The notes beneath the pieces are model-generated. The model did not search any database. It was not told the origin of the DNA and saw only the letters and a program-made list of their open reading frames with translations. From Bacillus sp. MM2020_4 (GTDB lineage: Bacteria > Bacillota > Bacilli > Bacillales > Cytobacillaceae), in the NCBI RefSeq assembly GCF_011250555.1, contig NZ_JAANMZ010000001.1:62001-126000 (forward strand): DNA of 64,000 nucleotides, in the 5' to 3' direction. Shown here in pieces: positions 34,486 to 43,052 of this stretch (positions within the stretch are counted from its first letter, which is position 1; the number at the start of each line of letters is the position of its first letter). The translations under genes and the position numbers were made by a program.

Positions 34486-35688
34486 TTAATCATTCTTTTC
34501 ATTTTTAATAACTTCTTTAACTTTTGAAATGAATACAGCACAATTTATGAGTTCTTTACGTTGCTTAATTAAGATCTTACCAAGGTTTAATGTTTTCCTT
34601 TTCGCAGCTAATCTTGTATGGACATCTTCAATACTATCCAAATCAGCAACATGTGCGAGTCCAATCGTTCTTCTAATTAATTCGCAGCCTGCAAATCCAA
34701 GAGAATCCTCGAAAAATTTTGCTAAAGTATAATTCAAGAATTTATCCGTTTTAGCCAAAACCTCTTTATTTTCCGTACTCCATAAATGAGTAAATTCATC
34801 CTTAAAGACTTCCCAAACGATTTCAATATGGTGGATAAAGGGTTCGCGGTTAGTAGGATTAGCAATTACTTGGAAAAGCAAATTCGCAAATACTTGGCCA
34901 ATATCAAAACCAGCCGGACCGTAGAAAGCGAATTCGGGGTCAATCACTTTTGTTTCTGAATTGCTGGCAAAAACGCTTCCAGTATGCAAATCCCCATGTA
35001 AGAGAACTTCTGCCTCTGTTAAAAAGCTTCTTTTTAGCAGATTCACTTGAAACTTCAGTTCCTCATCCTGCCAGAGGGCATTGACGTCAGTTAATAGACC
35101 ATCCTCAAATTCGTTGGTATCGGCATCAAAATACGGGTCTGTAAAAATTAAATCCTCGGTTATTTTGCAAAGCTCCGGATTAATAAACTTTTGTACCAGC
35201 TCTTTTTTTGCTGTCGGACCTAGGCCGTAATCTGATGTAAAGAAAATAGTTTTTGCTAGATATTCACCCAAATGGTTAGAAATGTGCCGGTATAATTCAC
35301 CGTTTATAAATCCCGTTCTGGCAATGGCTAGATGGGAAAGATCCTCCATGACTGTAACGGCAAGCACATCATCTGTGAAATAAACTTTTGGGACATAATG
35401 AGGGGCGATCTGCCCAAAGGTTTTTAAGGCATCTGCTTCAATTTTGGCTCGTTTTAATGTTAAGGGCCAGCTTTCGCCAACCACTTTGGCATATGGGAGA
35501 GCTTGTTTGATAATGAGGCCTTTTCTGTCACGTCCATCAACAATATGAAAAACAAGGTTTAAATTACCATCCCCAATCTCTTTGCAGGACAGTACAGCAT
35601 GTTCAGTAAAAAAATTTAAACTTAATGCTAGTTCAATAGCGGCAGTTTCAGTAAATGGTGCGTAATGTGTTTGTTTAAGGTGACTCAT
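34486..35688 (-). CDS. mtnK: S-methyl-5-thioribose kinase
   Basis: Phosphorylates methylthioribose in the methionine salvage pathway. 400 residues, full length. Visible are the ATP-binding N-lobe, DGNLNLVFHI near the start, the catalytic loop HGDLHTGSVF and DPEFAFYGPAGFDIGQ. GGAGGAATATGA precedes the ATG. It is controlled by the SAM-I riboswitch and terminator upstream. In B. subtilis mtnA is co-transcribed with mtnK; here no mtnA follows, because the convergent kinase gene begins immediately beyond the terminator. Confidence 0.95.
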   Translation of the reverse strand: MSHLKQTHYAPFTETAAIELALSLNFFTEHAVLSCKEIGDGNLNLVFHIVDGRDRKGLIIKQALPYAKVVGESWPLTLKRAKIEADALKTFGQIAPHYVPKVYFTDDVLAVTVMEDLSHLAIARTGFINGELYRHISNHLGEYLAKTIFFTSDYGLGPTAKKELVQKFINPELCKITEDLIFTDPYFDADTNEFEDGLLTDVNALWQDEELKFQVNLLKRSFLTEAEVLLHGDLHTGSVFASNSETKVIDPEFAFYGPAGFDIGQVFANLLFQVIANPTNREPFIHHIEIVWEVFKDEFTHLWSTENKEVLAKTDKFLNYTLAKFFEDSLGFAGCELIRRTIGLAHVADLDSIEDVHTRLAAKRKTLNLGKILIKQRKELINCAVFISKVKEVIKNEKND

Positions 35689-35734
35689 TCATATTCCTCC
35701 TTGTTTTATGGAGGCTTTTGTCAGCGCAATAGTG

Positions 35735-35767
35735 CTAAAAAAGCCTCTTTCTCATCTGAAAGAGGCT
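35735..35767 (-). terminator. Expression-platform terminator of the mtnK riboswitch
   Basis: Minus strand: AGCCTCTTTC and GAAAGAGGCT pair around a short loop, followed by TTTTTT. Lies between the riboswitch and mtnK. Confidence 0.88.
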
Positions 35768-35788
35768 AGAAGACAATCGTCTGTCACA

Positions 35789-35948
35789 CCTCTTATCTCT
35801 CAGAAAGTTAAACCTTCTGTTGGAATTAGCACCGTGCCATATTGGGTGAGTAACCCTGCGTTAAATTTACGCCTCATTTGACTAATGAAAATACGGTCGG
35901 TTGCTGGGCTTCAAAGGGCCAAATCCCTCAGCCAGCTCGTGATAAGAG
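35789..35948 (-). promoter_or_regulatory. SAM-I (S-box) riboswitch upstream of mtnK
   Basis: Minus strand shows the S-box consensus in order: CTTATCACGAG at the 5' side of P1, GGCTGAGGGATTTGGCCC, GAAGCCCAGCAACC, an extended P3, GGTGCTAATTCC, and GAGAGATAAGAGG closing P1. With SAM bound the downstream terminator forms and mtnK is switched off. Confidence 0.95.
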
Positions 35949-36080
35949 TAAAACTATTCAATACGCTAAAAATGATAACAGTTTGATGAACGTAGTGTCA
36001 ATATATTTTGAAAACTTTTATTAACCCGTGATTACGGTCTTCCCAAAACCTAAAGGCTTCACTTTTTAAAAAGTTTCAGA

Positions 36081-36115
36081 ATTATAACTTTACAAGTTAC
36101 TATAAAAGTTATAAT
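36081..36115. promoter_or_regulatory. Inverted repeat in the mtnE promoter region
   Basis: ATTATAACTTT and AAAGTTATAAT are perfect 11-bp arms separated by 13 bases and the right arm ends in TATAAT (36110-36115), a good -10. The left arm contains a possible -35 TTTACA (36089) with short spacing of 15. A 14-base palindrome ACTTTTTAAAAAGT lies just upstream at 36061-36074. mtnE has no SAM riboswitch of its own, so this could be a protein operator. Confidence 0.5.
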
Positions 36116-36171
36116 ATTTATCACTAGAATTTCTACTGTATAATTGAAAACTATTGAAGCGGGTGAAAACG

Positions 36172-37350
36172 ATGAAGCAATTCCCACCATCAGACATGTT
36201 AACAAGTCTACCAAAACAGTTTTTTGCCGGGCTAGTTAAAAAGGTCGGTGAATATATTTCCGAGGGACACGATGTGATTAATCTGGGTCAAGGTAATCCT
36301 GATCAGCCAACCCCATCACATATTGTTGCAAGGCTTCAAGAAGCTGCAACAAATCCTCTGAATCATAAATATTCGCCCTTTCAGGGACATCGGTATTTAA
36401 AACAGGCTGCGGCTGATTTTTATTTGAAAGAATATGGGGTAACCCTTGATGTCGATAAGGAAGTGGCTATTTTATTCGGCGGCAAAGCTGGATTGGTTGA
36501 AATCCCGCAGTGTTTGTTAAATCCAGGGGACACCATTCTTGTTCCCGACCCCGGATACCCAGATTATTTGTCAGGGGTCGCACTTGCCAAAGCGGAAATG
36601 GTGACAATGCCTCTAAGAGAGCAAAATGATTTTATGCCGGATTACAGTGAGCTGTCGGAAGAGATTTTATCAAAAGCAAAGCTAATGTTCCTCAATTATC
36701 CCAATAATCCAACGGGTGCAACGGCTACTGCTGGATTTTTTGAGGAAACAGTTAAGCTGGCAAGTGAGAACAATATTTGTGTAGTACATGATTTTGCCTA
36801 TGGTGCCATTGGATTTGACGGTGAAAGACCATTAAGCTTCCTGCAGGTTGAAGGAGCAAAAGAGATTGGAATTGAAATTTATACATTGTCTAAAACATAT
36901 AATATGGCAGGATGGCGTGTTGGCTTTGCTGTGGGAAATGAGAGTGTCATTTCGGCAATCGAACTTCTTCAAGATCATCTCTATGTAAGTTTATTTGGAG
37001 CTGTACAGGAGGCTGCGGCGGAAGCACTTTTAGGGCCACAGAATTGTGTGAAAGAATTAAATGAACTTTATGAACGGAGAAGAAATATATTAATCGATGG
37101 ACTTCTATCACTTGGATGGAATGTCACGGCACCAAAGGGCTCATTCTTTGCTTGGCTTAAGGTACCAGAGGGATTTTCATCTGAGGAATTCTCCGCAATT
37201 ATTCTTGATCAAGCGAGTATTATGGTCGCTCCAGGGATAGGATTTGGAGAATTTGGCGAGGGCTATGTTCGTGTTGGTTTGTTAACAACCGAAGAACGGT
37301 TAACTGAGGCTGTCGAGAGAATAGGTAGTTTAGAAATTTTCAAAAAATAG
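36172..37350 (+). CDS. mtnE: Aminotransferase of methionine salvage
   Basis: Converts 2-keto-4-methylthiobutyrate to methionine, the last salvage step. About 392 residues, fold type I PLP enzyme with NLGQGNPDQPTP, NYPNNPTG, HDFAYG and the PLP lysine in TLSKTYNMAGWRVGF. The frame is open to 36154, but GGGTGA is placed correctly for the ATG at 36172. Gene order mtnK (divergent) - mtnE - mtnW - mtnB - mtnD supports the assignment over a generic aminotransferase. Confidence 0.9.
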   Translation: MKQFPPSDMLTSLPKQFFAGLVKKVGEYISEGHDVINLGQGNPDQPTPSHIVARLQEAATNPLNHKYSPFQGHRYLKQAAADFYLKEYGVTLDVDKEVAILFGGKAGLVEIPQCLLNPGDTILVPDPGYPDYLSGVALAKAEMVTMPLREQNDFMPDYSELSEEILSKAKLMFLNYPNNPTGATATAGFFEETVKLASENNICVVHDFAYGAIGFDGERPLSFLQVEGAKEIGIEIYTLSKTYNMAGWRVGFAVGNESVISAIELLQDHLYVSLFGAVQEAAAEALLGPQNCVKELNELYERRRNILIDGLLSLGWNVTAPKGSFFAWLKVPEGFSSEEFSAIILDQASIMVAPGIGFGEFGEGYVRVGLLTTEERLTEAVERIGSLEIFKK

Positions 37351-37351
37351 A

Positions 37352-37380
37352 TTGACAATTTATATTATTCTGGAGATAAT
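37352..37380 (+). promoter_or_regulatory. Promoter of the mtnW operon
   Basis: TTGACA (37352-37357), 17-base spacer, GATAAT (37375-37380); leads directly into the SAM riboswitch. Confidence 0.7.
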
Positions 37381-37427
37381 ACAAAATAAAGTTAAACAAC
37401 TTGACAATGTGAATAAATACGAATCGT

Positions 37428-37540
37428 TTTCTTATCAAGAGCAGGCGGAGGGAAAAGCCCGATGAAGCCCGGCAACCGACTTAAAACTTATGGTTTAAGC
37501 ACGGTGCTAATTCTTGCAGCAATGCGCTGAGAGATGAGAA
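37428..37540 (+). promoter_or_regulatory. SAM-I (S-box) riboswitch upstream of mtnW
   Basis: CTTATCAAGAGCAGGCGGAG, then GAAGCCCGGCAACC, a hairpin with TTAAAACTTATGGTTTAA, CACGGTGCTAATTC and CTGAGAGATGAG follow the S-box order. Shorter P3 than in the mtnK copy. Controls the mtnW-mtnB-mtnD operon. Confidence 0.95.
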
Positions 37541-37559
37541 GATGTTAGTTTGTGATGCT

Positions 37560-37586
37560 AACCTCTTCTTTTCGAAGAGGTTTTTT
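37560..37586 (+). terminator. Expression-platform terminator of the mtnW riboswitch
   Basis: AACCTCTTC and GAAGAGGTT pair around TTTTC, followed by TTTT. Confidence 0.88.
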
Positions 37587-37611
37587 ATATATTACGGAAG
37601 GAGGATTCATT

Positions 37612-38823
37612 TTGAGTGAATTAATAGCTACATATCTACTGCCTAATGAAAAAAACCCAGAAAAAAAAGCTGAGGAAATTGCTTTGGGATTAACGGTTGG
37701 CTCATGGACAAACCTGCCTGAATTAGAGCAAAGTCAACTGCGTAAACATAAAGGCAGGGTCGTTTCCATTGAAGGTTTGCCATCTATCAATGAGCATCAT
37801 TCGTTGATAAGGATTGCTTACCCAACCATAAACTTTTCCAATGACCTGCCTGCTATTCTAACAACTGTTTTCGGAAAGCTTTCATTGGATGGAAAAATAA
37901 AATTAGTAGATTTACAGTTTAATGATGTATTAAAAAGTTTGTTCCCGGGCCCAAGATTCGGTATTGAAGGACTTCGCAAAAAATTGAATGTTTTTGAGCG
38001 GCCGCTGTTAATGAGTATTTTTAAAGGAGTACTGGGCAAGGATCTTAACTTTTTATCCGAACAGCTTAAACAGCAGGCTCTTGGCGGTGTTGATCTTGTA
38101 AAGGATGATGAAATCCTTTTTGAAAATAATTTAACACCCTTTGAAAAAAGAATTGCTGTCGGTAAAGCTGTTTTACAGAAAGTATGGGAACATACTGGAC
38201 ACCGGACATTATACGCAGTAAACCTAACCGGCCGAACGTCCCAGCTTAGGGATAAAGCTAAAAGGGCTTCTGAACTGGGTGCAGACCTTTTGTTGTTTAA
38301 TGTGTTTTCCTACGGCCTCGATGTTCTGCAGGAGTTAAGAGAGGATTCAGAGATTGCACTGCCGATTATGGCACATCCTGCGGTCAGCGGTGCCTCAACC
38401 TCTTCACCGGAATTTGGCTTTTCTCATTCGCTGTTACTTGGCAAGCTTCTCCGATATGCTGGAGCAGATTTGTCATTATTCCCATCGCCATATGGAACAG
38501 TTGCACTAGATAAACCTTTAGCCCTTTCAATTGCAGCCGAACTTACGAAGGATGATGTCTTTAAGAAGGCCTTCCCGGTTCCGTCAGCGGGCATCCATCC
38601 GGGATTGGTGCCATTATTAATTCGAGATTTTGGAGATGATGCTGTTATCAATGCCGGTGGTGGTGTCCATGGACATCCGAAAGGCGCACATGGCGGTGGT
38701 CTTGCATTTAGACAAGCGATTGAAACGACTCTCCAAGGGAAACCGCTGGTTGAAGGAGCGGAACTATTCCCTGAACTTAAGCAGGCCTTACAACTTTGGG
38801 GAAGTGCCGAGGTGATCCACTAA
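37612..38823 (+). CDS. mtnW: 2,3-diketo-5-methylthiopentyl-1-phosphate enolase (RuBisCO-like protein)
   Basis: About 403 residues, form IV RuBisCO-like enolase of methionine salvage. The carbamylated-lysine region reads [15 protein letters not shown] near residues 158-172, with [20 protein letters not shown] and HPAVSGAST. The frame reaches back to 37552 inside the terminator, but GGAAGGAGG before the TTG at 37612 fixes the start ([10 protein letters not shown]). The mtnX remnant begins at the next base after the stop. Confidence 0.95.
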   Translation: MSELIATYLLPNEKNPEKKAEEIALGLTVGSWTNLPELEQSQLRKHKGRVVSIEGLPSINEHHSLIRIAYPTINFSNDLPAILTTVFGKLSLDGKIKLVDLQFNDVLKSLFPGPRFGIEGLRKKLNVFERPLLMSIFKGVLGKDLNFLSEQLKQQALGGVDLVKDDEILFENNLTPFEKRIAVGKAVLQKVWEHTGHRTLYAVNLTGRTSQLRDKAKRASELGADLLLFNVFSYGLDVLQELREDSEIALPIMAHPAVSGASTSSPEFGFSHSLLLGKLLRYAGADLSLFPSPYGTVALDKPLALSIAAELTKDDVFKKAFPVPSAGIHPGLVPLLIRDFGDDAVINAGGGVHGHPKGAHGGGLAFRQAIETTLQGKPLVEGAELFPELKQALQLWGSAEVIH

Positions 38824-38952
38824 ATGGCAAAGCCAATCATTTTTTTTGACTTTGACGGAACCATAACTCAAAGTGACAACATCATTGCCATTATGAAAAA
38901 ATTTGCCCCCCCAGCGTGGGTGGAGCTTATAGAATGGAGGTGGGTGAGCTAA
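38824..38952 (+). pseudogene. mtnX: mtnX remnant: N-terminus of HK-MTPenyl-1-P phosphatase only
   Basis: MtnX is a HAD-family phosphatase of about 220-235 residues normally encoded between mtnW and mtnB. Here the frame starts normally (ATG directly after the mtnW stop, [14 protein letters not shown] with the HAD nucleophile motif DFDGT, then [13 protein letters not shown] as in intact MtnX) but stops after 42 codons, two bases before mtnB starts. Everything after about residue 35, including HAD motifs II-IV, is missing. It looks like a clean internal deletion that left the mtnB ribosome site (GGAGGTGGGTGAG). A real deletion or an assembly collapse cannot be separated from this sequence. Confidence 0.85.
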
Positions 38953-38953
38953 C

Positions 38954-39583
38954 ATGCTAATGGAAAAATGGACTGAACTGGCTGATGTAAAGGATGAACT
39001 GGCTGAGCGTGATTGGTTTATGGGCACAAGTGGAAACCTTGCGATTAAAGTGAGTGACCATCCTCTTCAATTTTTGGTAACGGCAAGCGGGAAGGATAAA
39101 CGGAAGCGAACGGACGAAGACTTTTTACTTGTTGATGAATTTGGTCGTGCTGCCCGTGAAACCCATTTAAAGCCTTCCGCAGAGACACTACTGCATGTGG
39201 AGATTTACCGCAAGACGAATGCAGGCTGCAGCCTACATGTCCATACAATTGATAATAACGTCATTTCCGAAGTATATGGGGATCATGGTGAGGTGACATT
39301 TAAGGGTCAGGAGCTTATTAAAGCCTTTGATAAGTGGGAAGAGGATGCTGTATTAACTATCCCAATTATCCATAACTATGCTCATATCCCGACATTGGCA
39401 AGTAAATTTTCAGAACATGTTTTATCGGATTCTGGAGCTGTTTTAATCCGTAACCATGGGATTACTGTATGGGGAAGGAACGCTTTTGAAGCAAAGAAAA
39501 TTCTTGAAGCTTCCGAATTTCTATTCCGTTACCAATTACGCTTATTAGAACATAAATCATATCAATTGTTTAAAGTAGTGTAA
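38954..39583 (+). CDS. mtnB: Methylthioribulose-1-phosphate dehydratase
   Basis: Class II aldolase-family zinc enzyme of 209 residues, dehydrating MTRu-1-P ahead of MtnW. Visible are [36 protein letters not shown] with zinc-binding histidines and [11 protein letters not shown]. The ATG follows the mtnX remnant by one base, with GGAGGTGGGTGAG as ribosome site. A second in-frame ATG two codons on is possible. Confidence 0.95.
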   Translation: MLMEKWTELADVKDELAERDWFMGTSGNLAIKVSDHPLQFLVTASGKDKRKRTDEDFLLVDEFGRAARETHLKPSAETLLHVEIYRKTNAGCSLHVHTIDNNVISEVYGDHGEVTFKGQELIKAFDKWEEDAVLTIPIIHNYAHIPTLASKFSEHVLSDSGAVLIRNHGITVWGRNAFEAKKILEASEFLFRYQLRLLEHKSYQLFKVV

Positions 39584-39610
39584 AACTTAATTAATAAGGA
39601 GAGATACACA

Positions 39611-40144
39611 ATGGCATATATTACATTCCAAAACAAAGAAGAGCAAATTCACGAACAAGAGGCAGTAGCAAGGTTCCTTGCGACACAAGAAGTTATTTAT
39701 GAAAATTGGAATATTCGTAAACTCCCAGAGGAACTTGTAGAAAAATATCTTTTGAGCGATGAAGAAAAAGAAGATATCCTCACTACTTTTGCTGATGAAA
39801 TTGCTGATATTTCCGCAAGACGAGGCTACAAGGCTCAAGATGTGATTTCTTTGTCTGAAAATACACCAAATCTCGATACCCTGCTGACAAACTTTAAAAA
39901 TGAGCACCATCATACAGATGATGAAGTCCGCTTTATCGTGAGCGGACATGGGGTGTTTATTATCCAAGGTAATGATGGGGAGTTTTTCGAAGTGCATTTG
40001 AATCCTGGTGATCTGATATCAGTCCCTGAAAATACAAGGCATTACTTTACTCTTGAAGAAGACCGGAAAGTTGTCGCCATAAGAATCTTTGTAACAACCG
40101 AAGGCTGGGTACCAATCTATGAAAAAGAAAAAGTGAATTTATAG
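39611..40144 (+). CDS. mtnD: Acireductone dioxygenase
   Basis: Cupin metalloenzyme of 177 residues that cleaves acireductone to the 2-keto acid precursor of methionine. Metal ligands are seen in HHHTDDEVRFIVSG (about residues 98-111) and a second histidine in PENTRHYFTL. Last gene of the mtnW operon, followed by a strong terminator. With MtnX missing its substrate would have to be made through another phosphatase or an alternative route. Confidence 0.95.
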   Translation: MAYITFQNKEEQIHEQEAVARFLATQEVIYENWNIRKLPEELVEKYLLSDEEKEDILTTFADEIADISARRGYKAQDVISLSENTPNLDTLLTNFKNEHHHTDDEVRFIVSGHGVFIIQGNDGEFFEVHLNPGDLISVPENTRHYFTLEEDRKVVAIRIFVTTEGWVPIYEKEKVNL

Positions 40145-40148
40145 GTAA

Positions 40149-40184
40149 AAAACTGACTGGCGGATCGCGCCAGCCAGTTTTTTG
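40149..40184 (+). terminator. Terminator of the mtn operon
   Basis: AACTGACTGGCG and CGCCAGCCAGTT arms with one mismatch, then TTTT. Confidence 0.88.
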
Positions 40185-40230
40185 GTTCTGAAGGATTTTG
40201 TCGTAATCACATGAAAGACACCGAGAAAAT

Positions 40231-40237
40231 TGTCGAA
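40231..40237 (+). promoter_or_regulatory. Spo0A-box sequence upstream of spo0E
   Basis: Perfect core TGTCGAA, with a near match TGTCGTA at 40199-40205. About 140 bases before the spo0E start. Regulation by Spo0A is inferred. Confidence 0.4.
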
Positions 40238-40372
40238 AAACAAGAGAAATAGAATGTTTTGTCTTCTTTTGCGAATGTATTTACTTTTAAAGAAATTCTT
40301 GTAATAATTCTTCAAGTAGTCTATTTTTTTAGTGGATTAAAGTACGTTTTTGCTAGAGTAGGAGGATAACAA

Positions 40373-40615
40373 GTGTACAAGCATAGTAGTAGTCAATCTG
40401 AGATGATTGCAGAGATAAAGGTAAAAAGAGAACTAATGATCAAAAGTGCGAACAACCTTGGCTTTACGAGTGAGGAAACGATAAAATACAGCCAAGAGCT
40501 AGATGAATTAATAAATGTGTACCAAAGGACAGTTGAGCAAACCTCAAGACCAATTGAAGAAGTTAAATTTTCCTTTAAACAAATGATCATGATTTGGCCC
40601 AAAGTTTTAGTATAA
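40373..40615 (+). CDS. spo0E: Spo0E-family aspartyl-phosphate phosphatase
   Basis: 80 residues. Carries the family signature SQELDELINVYQ near residues 44-55, the helix used to dephosphorylate Spo0A-P and so delay sporulation. Start is GTG with GTAGGAGGATAAC before it. Location after the mtn genes matches B. subtilis spo0E as I recall it, which supports the symbol, although several Spo0E paralogues exist in bacilli. Confidence 0.85.
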   Translation: MYKHSSSQSEMIAEIKVKRELMIKSANNLGFTSEETIKYSQELDELINVYQRTVEQTSRPIEEVKFSFKQMIMIWPKVLV

Positions 40616-41165
40616 TGTATATTGGAAAGCACCTGGTAAGGTGCAGGAATGAAGGCCTTCTACTTATTAATCAGTTGATTTAAAGAAATGATCACATGCC
40701 AAGAAGGTCTTCCGGCGCATTTTGTATATCACAAACACAAATGCGATTAATTTTCCAGCAAACTCCTTTTTTACTCCCCTATTTTTCTAATCCAACCCAA
40801 CCCATAATTGAATTCAACAATATTTGACAAGCTGTGATTTTTATCATTGTTTATATCTCAATATTTCATATAGTTATATTAGTAGTAATTACATAAAATA
40901 CACACCAAGATTATCTACCAATCATTCCACATCAAGTTAGTACTTCAACTACTTTTTTTAAATCACTTCATAGAACCACATTAAGTTTGTTAAGGCTTTC
41001 CCTGATTTAATTTTTGTTAAACACCAAAGAAAAATAGAAAACTCTCATTGTTTGGTACTATGCTAATGTTGCGATACATATATCGTTAATAAAAGCATTT
41101 TTAATAACCAAAGGAAGCAAACGCTTTCAACATTCTTAGATTATATGGAGGAGGGAAAGTCCTAC
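40616..41165. other. 550-base gene-free region between spo0E and fixA with structured element
   Basis: No gene seen. At 40629-40644 GCACCT/AGGTGC forms a small hairpin; at 40651-40712 GAAGGCCTTCT pairs with AGAAGGTCTTC (one G-U) around a 40-base loop. The middle is AT-rich. Close to fixA, TTGCGA near 41070 and TAATAA near 41093 form a possible promoter, followed by a cre-like site at 41116. Confidence 0.45.
41116..41129. promoter_or_regulatory. CcpA cre-like site upstream of fixA
   Basis: AGCAAACGCTTTCA; its complement TGAAAGCGTTTGCT fits the cre consensus TGWAANCGNTNWCA at all but two positions. It lies downstream of the possible promoter and 37 bases before the FixA start, where CcpA would block transcription under glucose. 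Confidence 0.55.
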
Positions 41166-41990
41166 ATGCACATTGTCGTATGTGTCAAACAAGTCCCTGA
41201 TACAAAGATTATTAAAATTAATCCAAAAACAAACACACTCGACCGCCGAAGTGCGCCAGCCATTTTGAACCCTTACGATGCCCATGCGGTTCAAGAGGCC
41301 GTCAAAATTAAGGAAAAAACTGGTGGTACGATTTCGGTATTGTCAATGGGACCGCCGCAAGCAACAGCAGTCATTAAAAAGAGTATTGAAATTGGGGCTG
41401 ATAGAGGTTATTTAATTTCTGATCGTGCCTTCGCCGGAGCGGACACACTTGCAACTAGTTATGCCCTATCAAAGGCACTTGAACGAATCAGTAAGGATCT
41501 CCCAGTGGACATGGTGATCTGTGGAAAACATGCCATCGATGGTGATACTGGGCAGGTTGGACCTGGTATCGCAAGGAGAATGGATATTCCTCCCGTTACC
41601 AATGTAATCGAAGTTACGGAGGTTAACCAAAAGGAAAGAACAGTATTAATAAAACGAAAGCTGACCAGCGGACATGAATTGATTCAGGCGGAATTGCCAT
41701 GCTTATTAACTGTTGAAAAAGAAATCAATGCGATTGAATATTCACCAATGACGAATATGATTAAAGCCGCTAGGTACGAACCCGTTATTTGGGCAGTAAG
41801 CGATTTGGAAAATGTGGAACGGACACAGCTTGGTCTAAAAGGTTCACCAACTATTGTTGGTAAAATGTTTACACCTCCACGACCAGAAGGTGGGAAAAGG
41901 TTAGAAGGTTCTGCTGATCAACAAGTTGGTCAACTCATGGAAATCTTAATGGAGAAAAGGGACCTATTAACGGTACAGACATCTAAATAA
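41166..41990 (+). CDS. fixA: FixA, electron-transfer flavoprotein beta subunit
   Basis: About 274 residues. ETF-beta fold with MHIVVCVKQVPDTKIIKI at the start, NPYDAHAVQEAVKIKE and the family signature region VMICGKHAIDGDTGQVGPG (as DMVICGKHAIDGDTG). With FixB it forms the FAD-containing heterodimer that receives electrons and bifurcates them. GGAGGAGGG precedes it; the upstream in-frame ATG at 41145 lies before this ribosome site and is less likely. Confidence 0.9.
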   Translation: MHIVVCVKQVPDTKIIKINPKTNTLDRRSAPAILNPYDAHAVQEAVKIKEKTGGTISVLSMGPPQATAVIKKSIEIGADRGYLISDRAFAGADTLATSYALSKALERISKDLPVDMVICGKHAIDGDTGQVGPGIARRMDIPPVTNVIEVTEVNQKERTVLIKRKLTSGHELIQAELPCLLTVEKEINAIEYSPMTNMIKAARYEPVIWAVSDLENVERTQLGLKGSPTIVGKMFTPPRPEGGKRLEGSADQQVGQLMEILMEKRDLLTVQTSK

Positions 41991-42020
41991 AGTTTATCTT
42001 TTGGGCAGGGAGGGATTTAC

Positions 42021-43052
42021 ATGAATCTAGACGATTATCGTGGAGTCTGGGTATTCATCGAACAGAACGATGCTAAAATCGAAGGTGTTTCATTAGAATT
42101 ACTTGGCGCCGGTAGAAAGCTAGCTGATAAGTTACAAGTTCCATTGGCAGGTTTTCTACTAGGCAGCAACATTTTGCCATTAGCGAACCAAGTTATTTCC
42201 TTTGGTGCTGATGAAGTGTACGTGATTGATCATCCGGTACTTAAACATTATAGAACAGAATCGTATATGCAAGGAGTTATGGTTCTTGCCCAAAAATATA
42301 TGCCTGAAATTATCCTTTACGGTGCAACACCAAATGGAAAAGACTTAGCAAGTGCGGTAGCAACAGATTTAAGCACCGGATTAACAGCTGATACAACCAT
42401 GCTTGATGTTGATGTGGATAATAGATTGCTAGAGGCGAGCAGGCCGGCATTTGGCGGTAATATTATGGCGACAATCCTCTGTAAGAAACATCGACCGCAA
42501 ATGGCTACAGTGAGACCAAAGGTCATGAAGGCGTTAGAGCAAGATAACAAGAGATTTGGCAAAGTCATTGAAGAGAAAATGGATTTAAAAGAAGAAGATA
42601 TGCGCACAAAAGTATTGCAAATTGTGAATGACGTAACAAAAAAAGCCAATTTAGCCGATGCCCATGTTATCGTCTGCGGTGGAAAAGGGATGGGTGACTT
42701 ACAAAACTTCCAGCTCATCCATGAACTGGCCGAAACAATCGGAGCAAGTGTTGGCGGTACACGTGACGTGGTCGAAGCAGGATGGCTGCCCCACGAACAG
42801 CAGGTTGGTCAAACGGGCGAAACTGTAACACCAAAAATCTATTTTGCAATTGGCATTTCTGGAGCGATTCAGCATGTCGTGGGAATGAAAAATTCCGAGT
42901 TCATCATTGCAATTAATAAGGATCCCAACGCCCCGATATTTGATGTGGCAACCTATGGAATTGTAGGAGATGCGATGGAAATCGTCCCCAAACTAATCGC
43001 ACAATTTAAGCAGCTAAGATCTGAAAAAGGCGGTGAAATAAGTTATGCCTGA
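42021..43052 (+). CDS. fixB: FixB, electron-transfer flavoprotein alpha subunit
   Basis: 343 residues. C-terminal FAD-binding domain with VGGTRDVVEAGWLPHEQQVG, the typical ETF-alpha signature, and FAIGISGAIQHVVGM. Starts 30 bases after fixA behind GGGAGGGA. Overlaps fixC by eight bases, consistent with one operon. Distinct from housekeeping EtfAB by association with fixC and fixX. Confidence 0.92.
   Translation: MNLDDYRGVWVFIEQNDAKIEGVSLELLGAGRKLADKLQVPLAGFLLGSNILPLANQVISFGADEVYVIDHPVLKHYRTESYMQGVMVLAQKYMPEIILYGATPNGKDLASAVATDLSTGLTADTTMLDVDVDNRLLEASRPAFGGNIMATILCKKHRPQMATVRPKVMKALEQDNKRFGKVIEEKMDLKEEDMRTKVLQIVNDVTKKANLADAHVIVCGGKGMGDLQNFQLIHELAETIGASVGGTRDVVEAGWLPHEQQVGQTGETVTPKIYFAIGISGAIQHVVGMKNSEFIIAINKDPNAPIFDVATYGIVGDAMEIVPKLIAQFKQLRSEKGGEISYA

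Noticed and set aside
39587..39997. A 136-codon minus-strand frame opposite mtnD
   Set aside because: Cysteine/phenylalanine-rich translation typical of an antisense shadow; mtnD on the other strand is certain.
41145..41165. ATG at 41145 as the start of fixA
   Set aside because: The ribosome site GGAGGAGGG lies after this codon and points to the ATG at 41166, which gives the family N-terminus.
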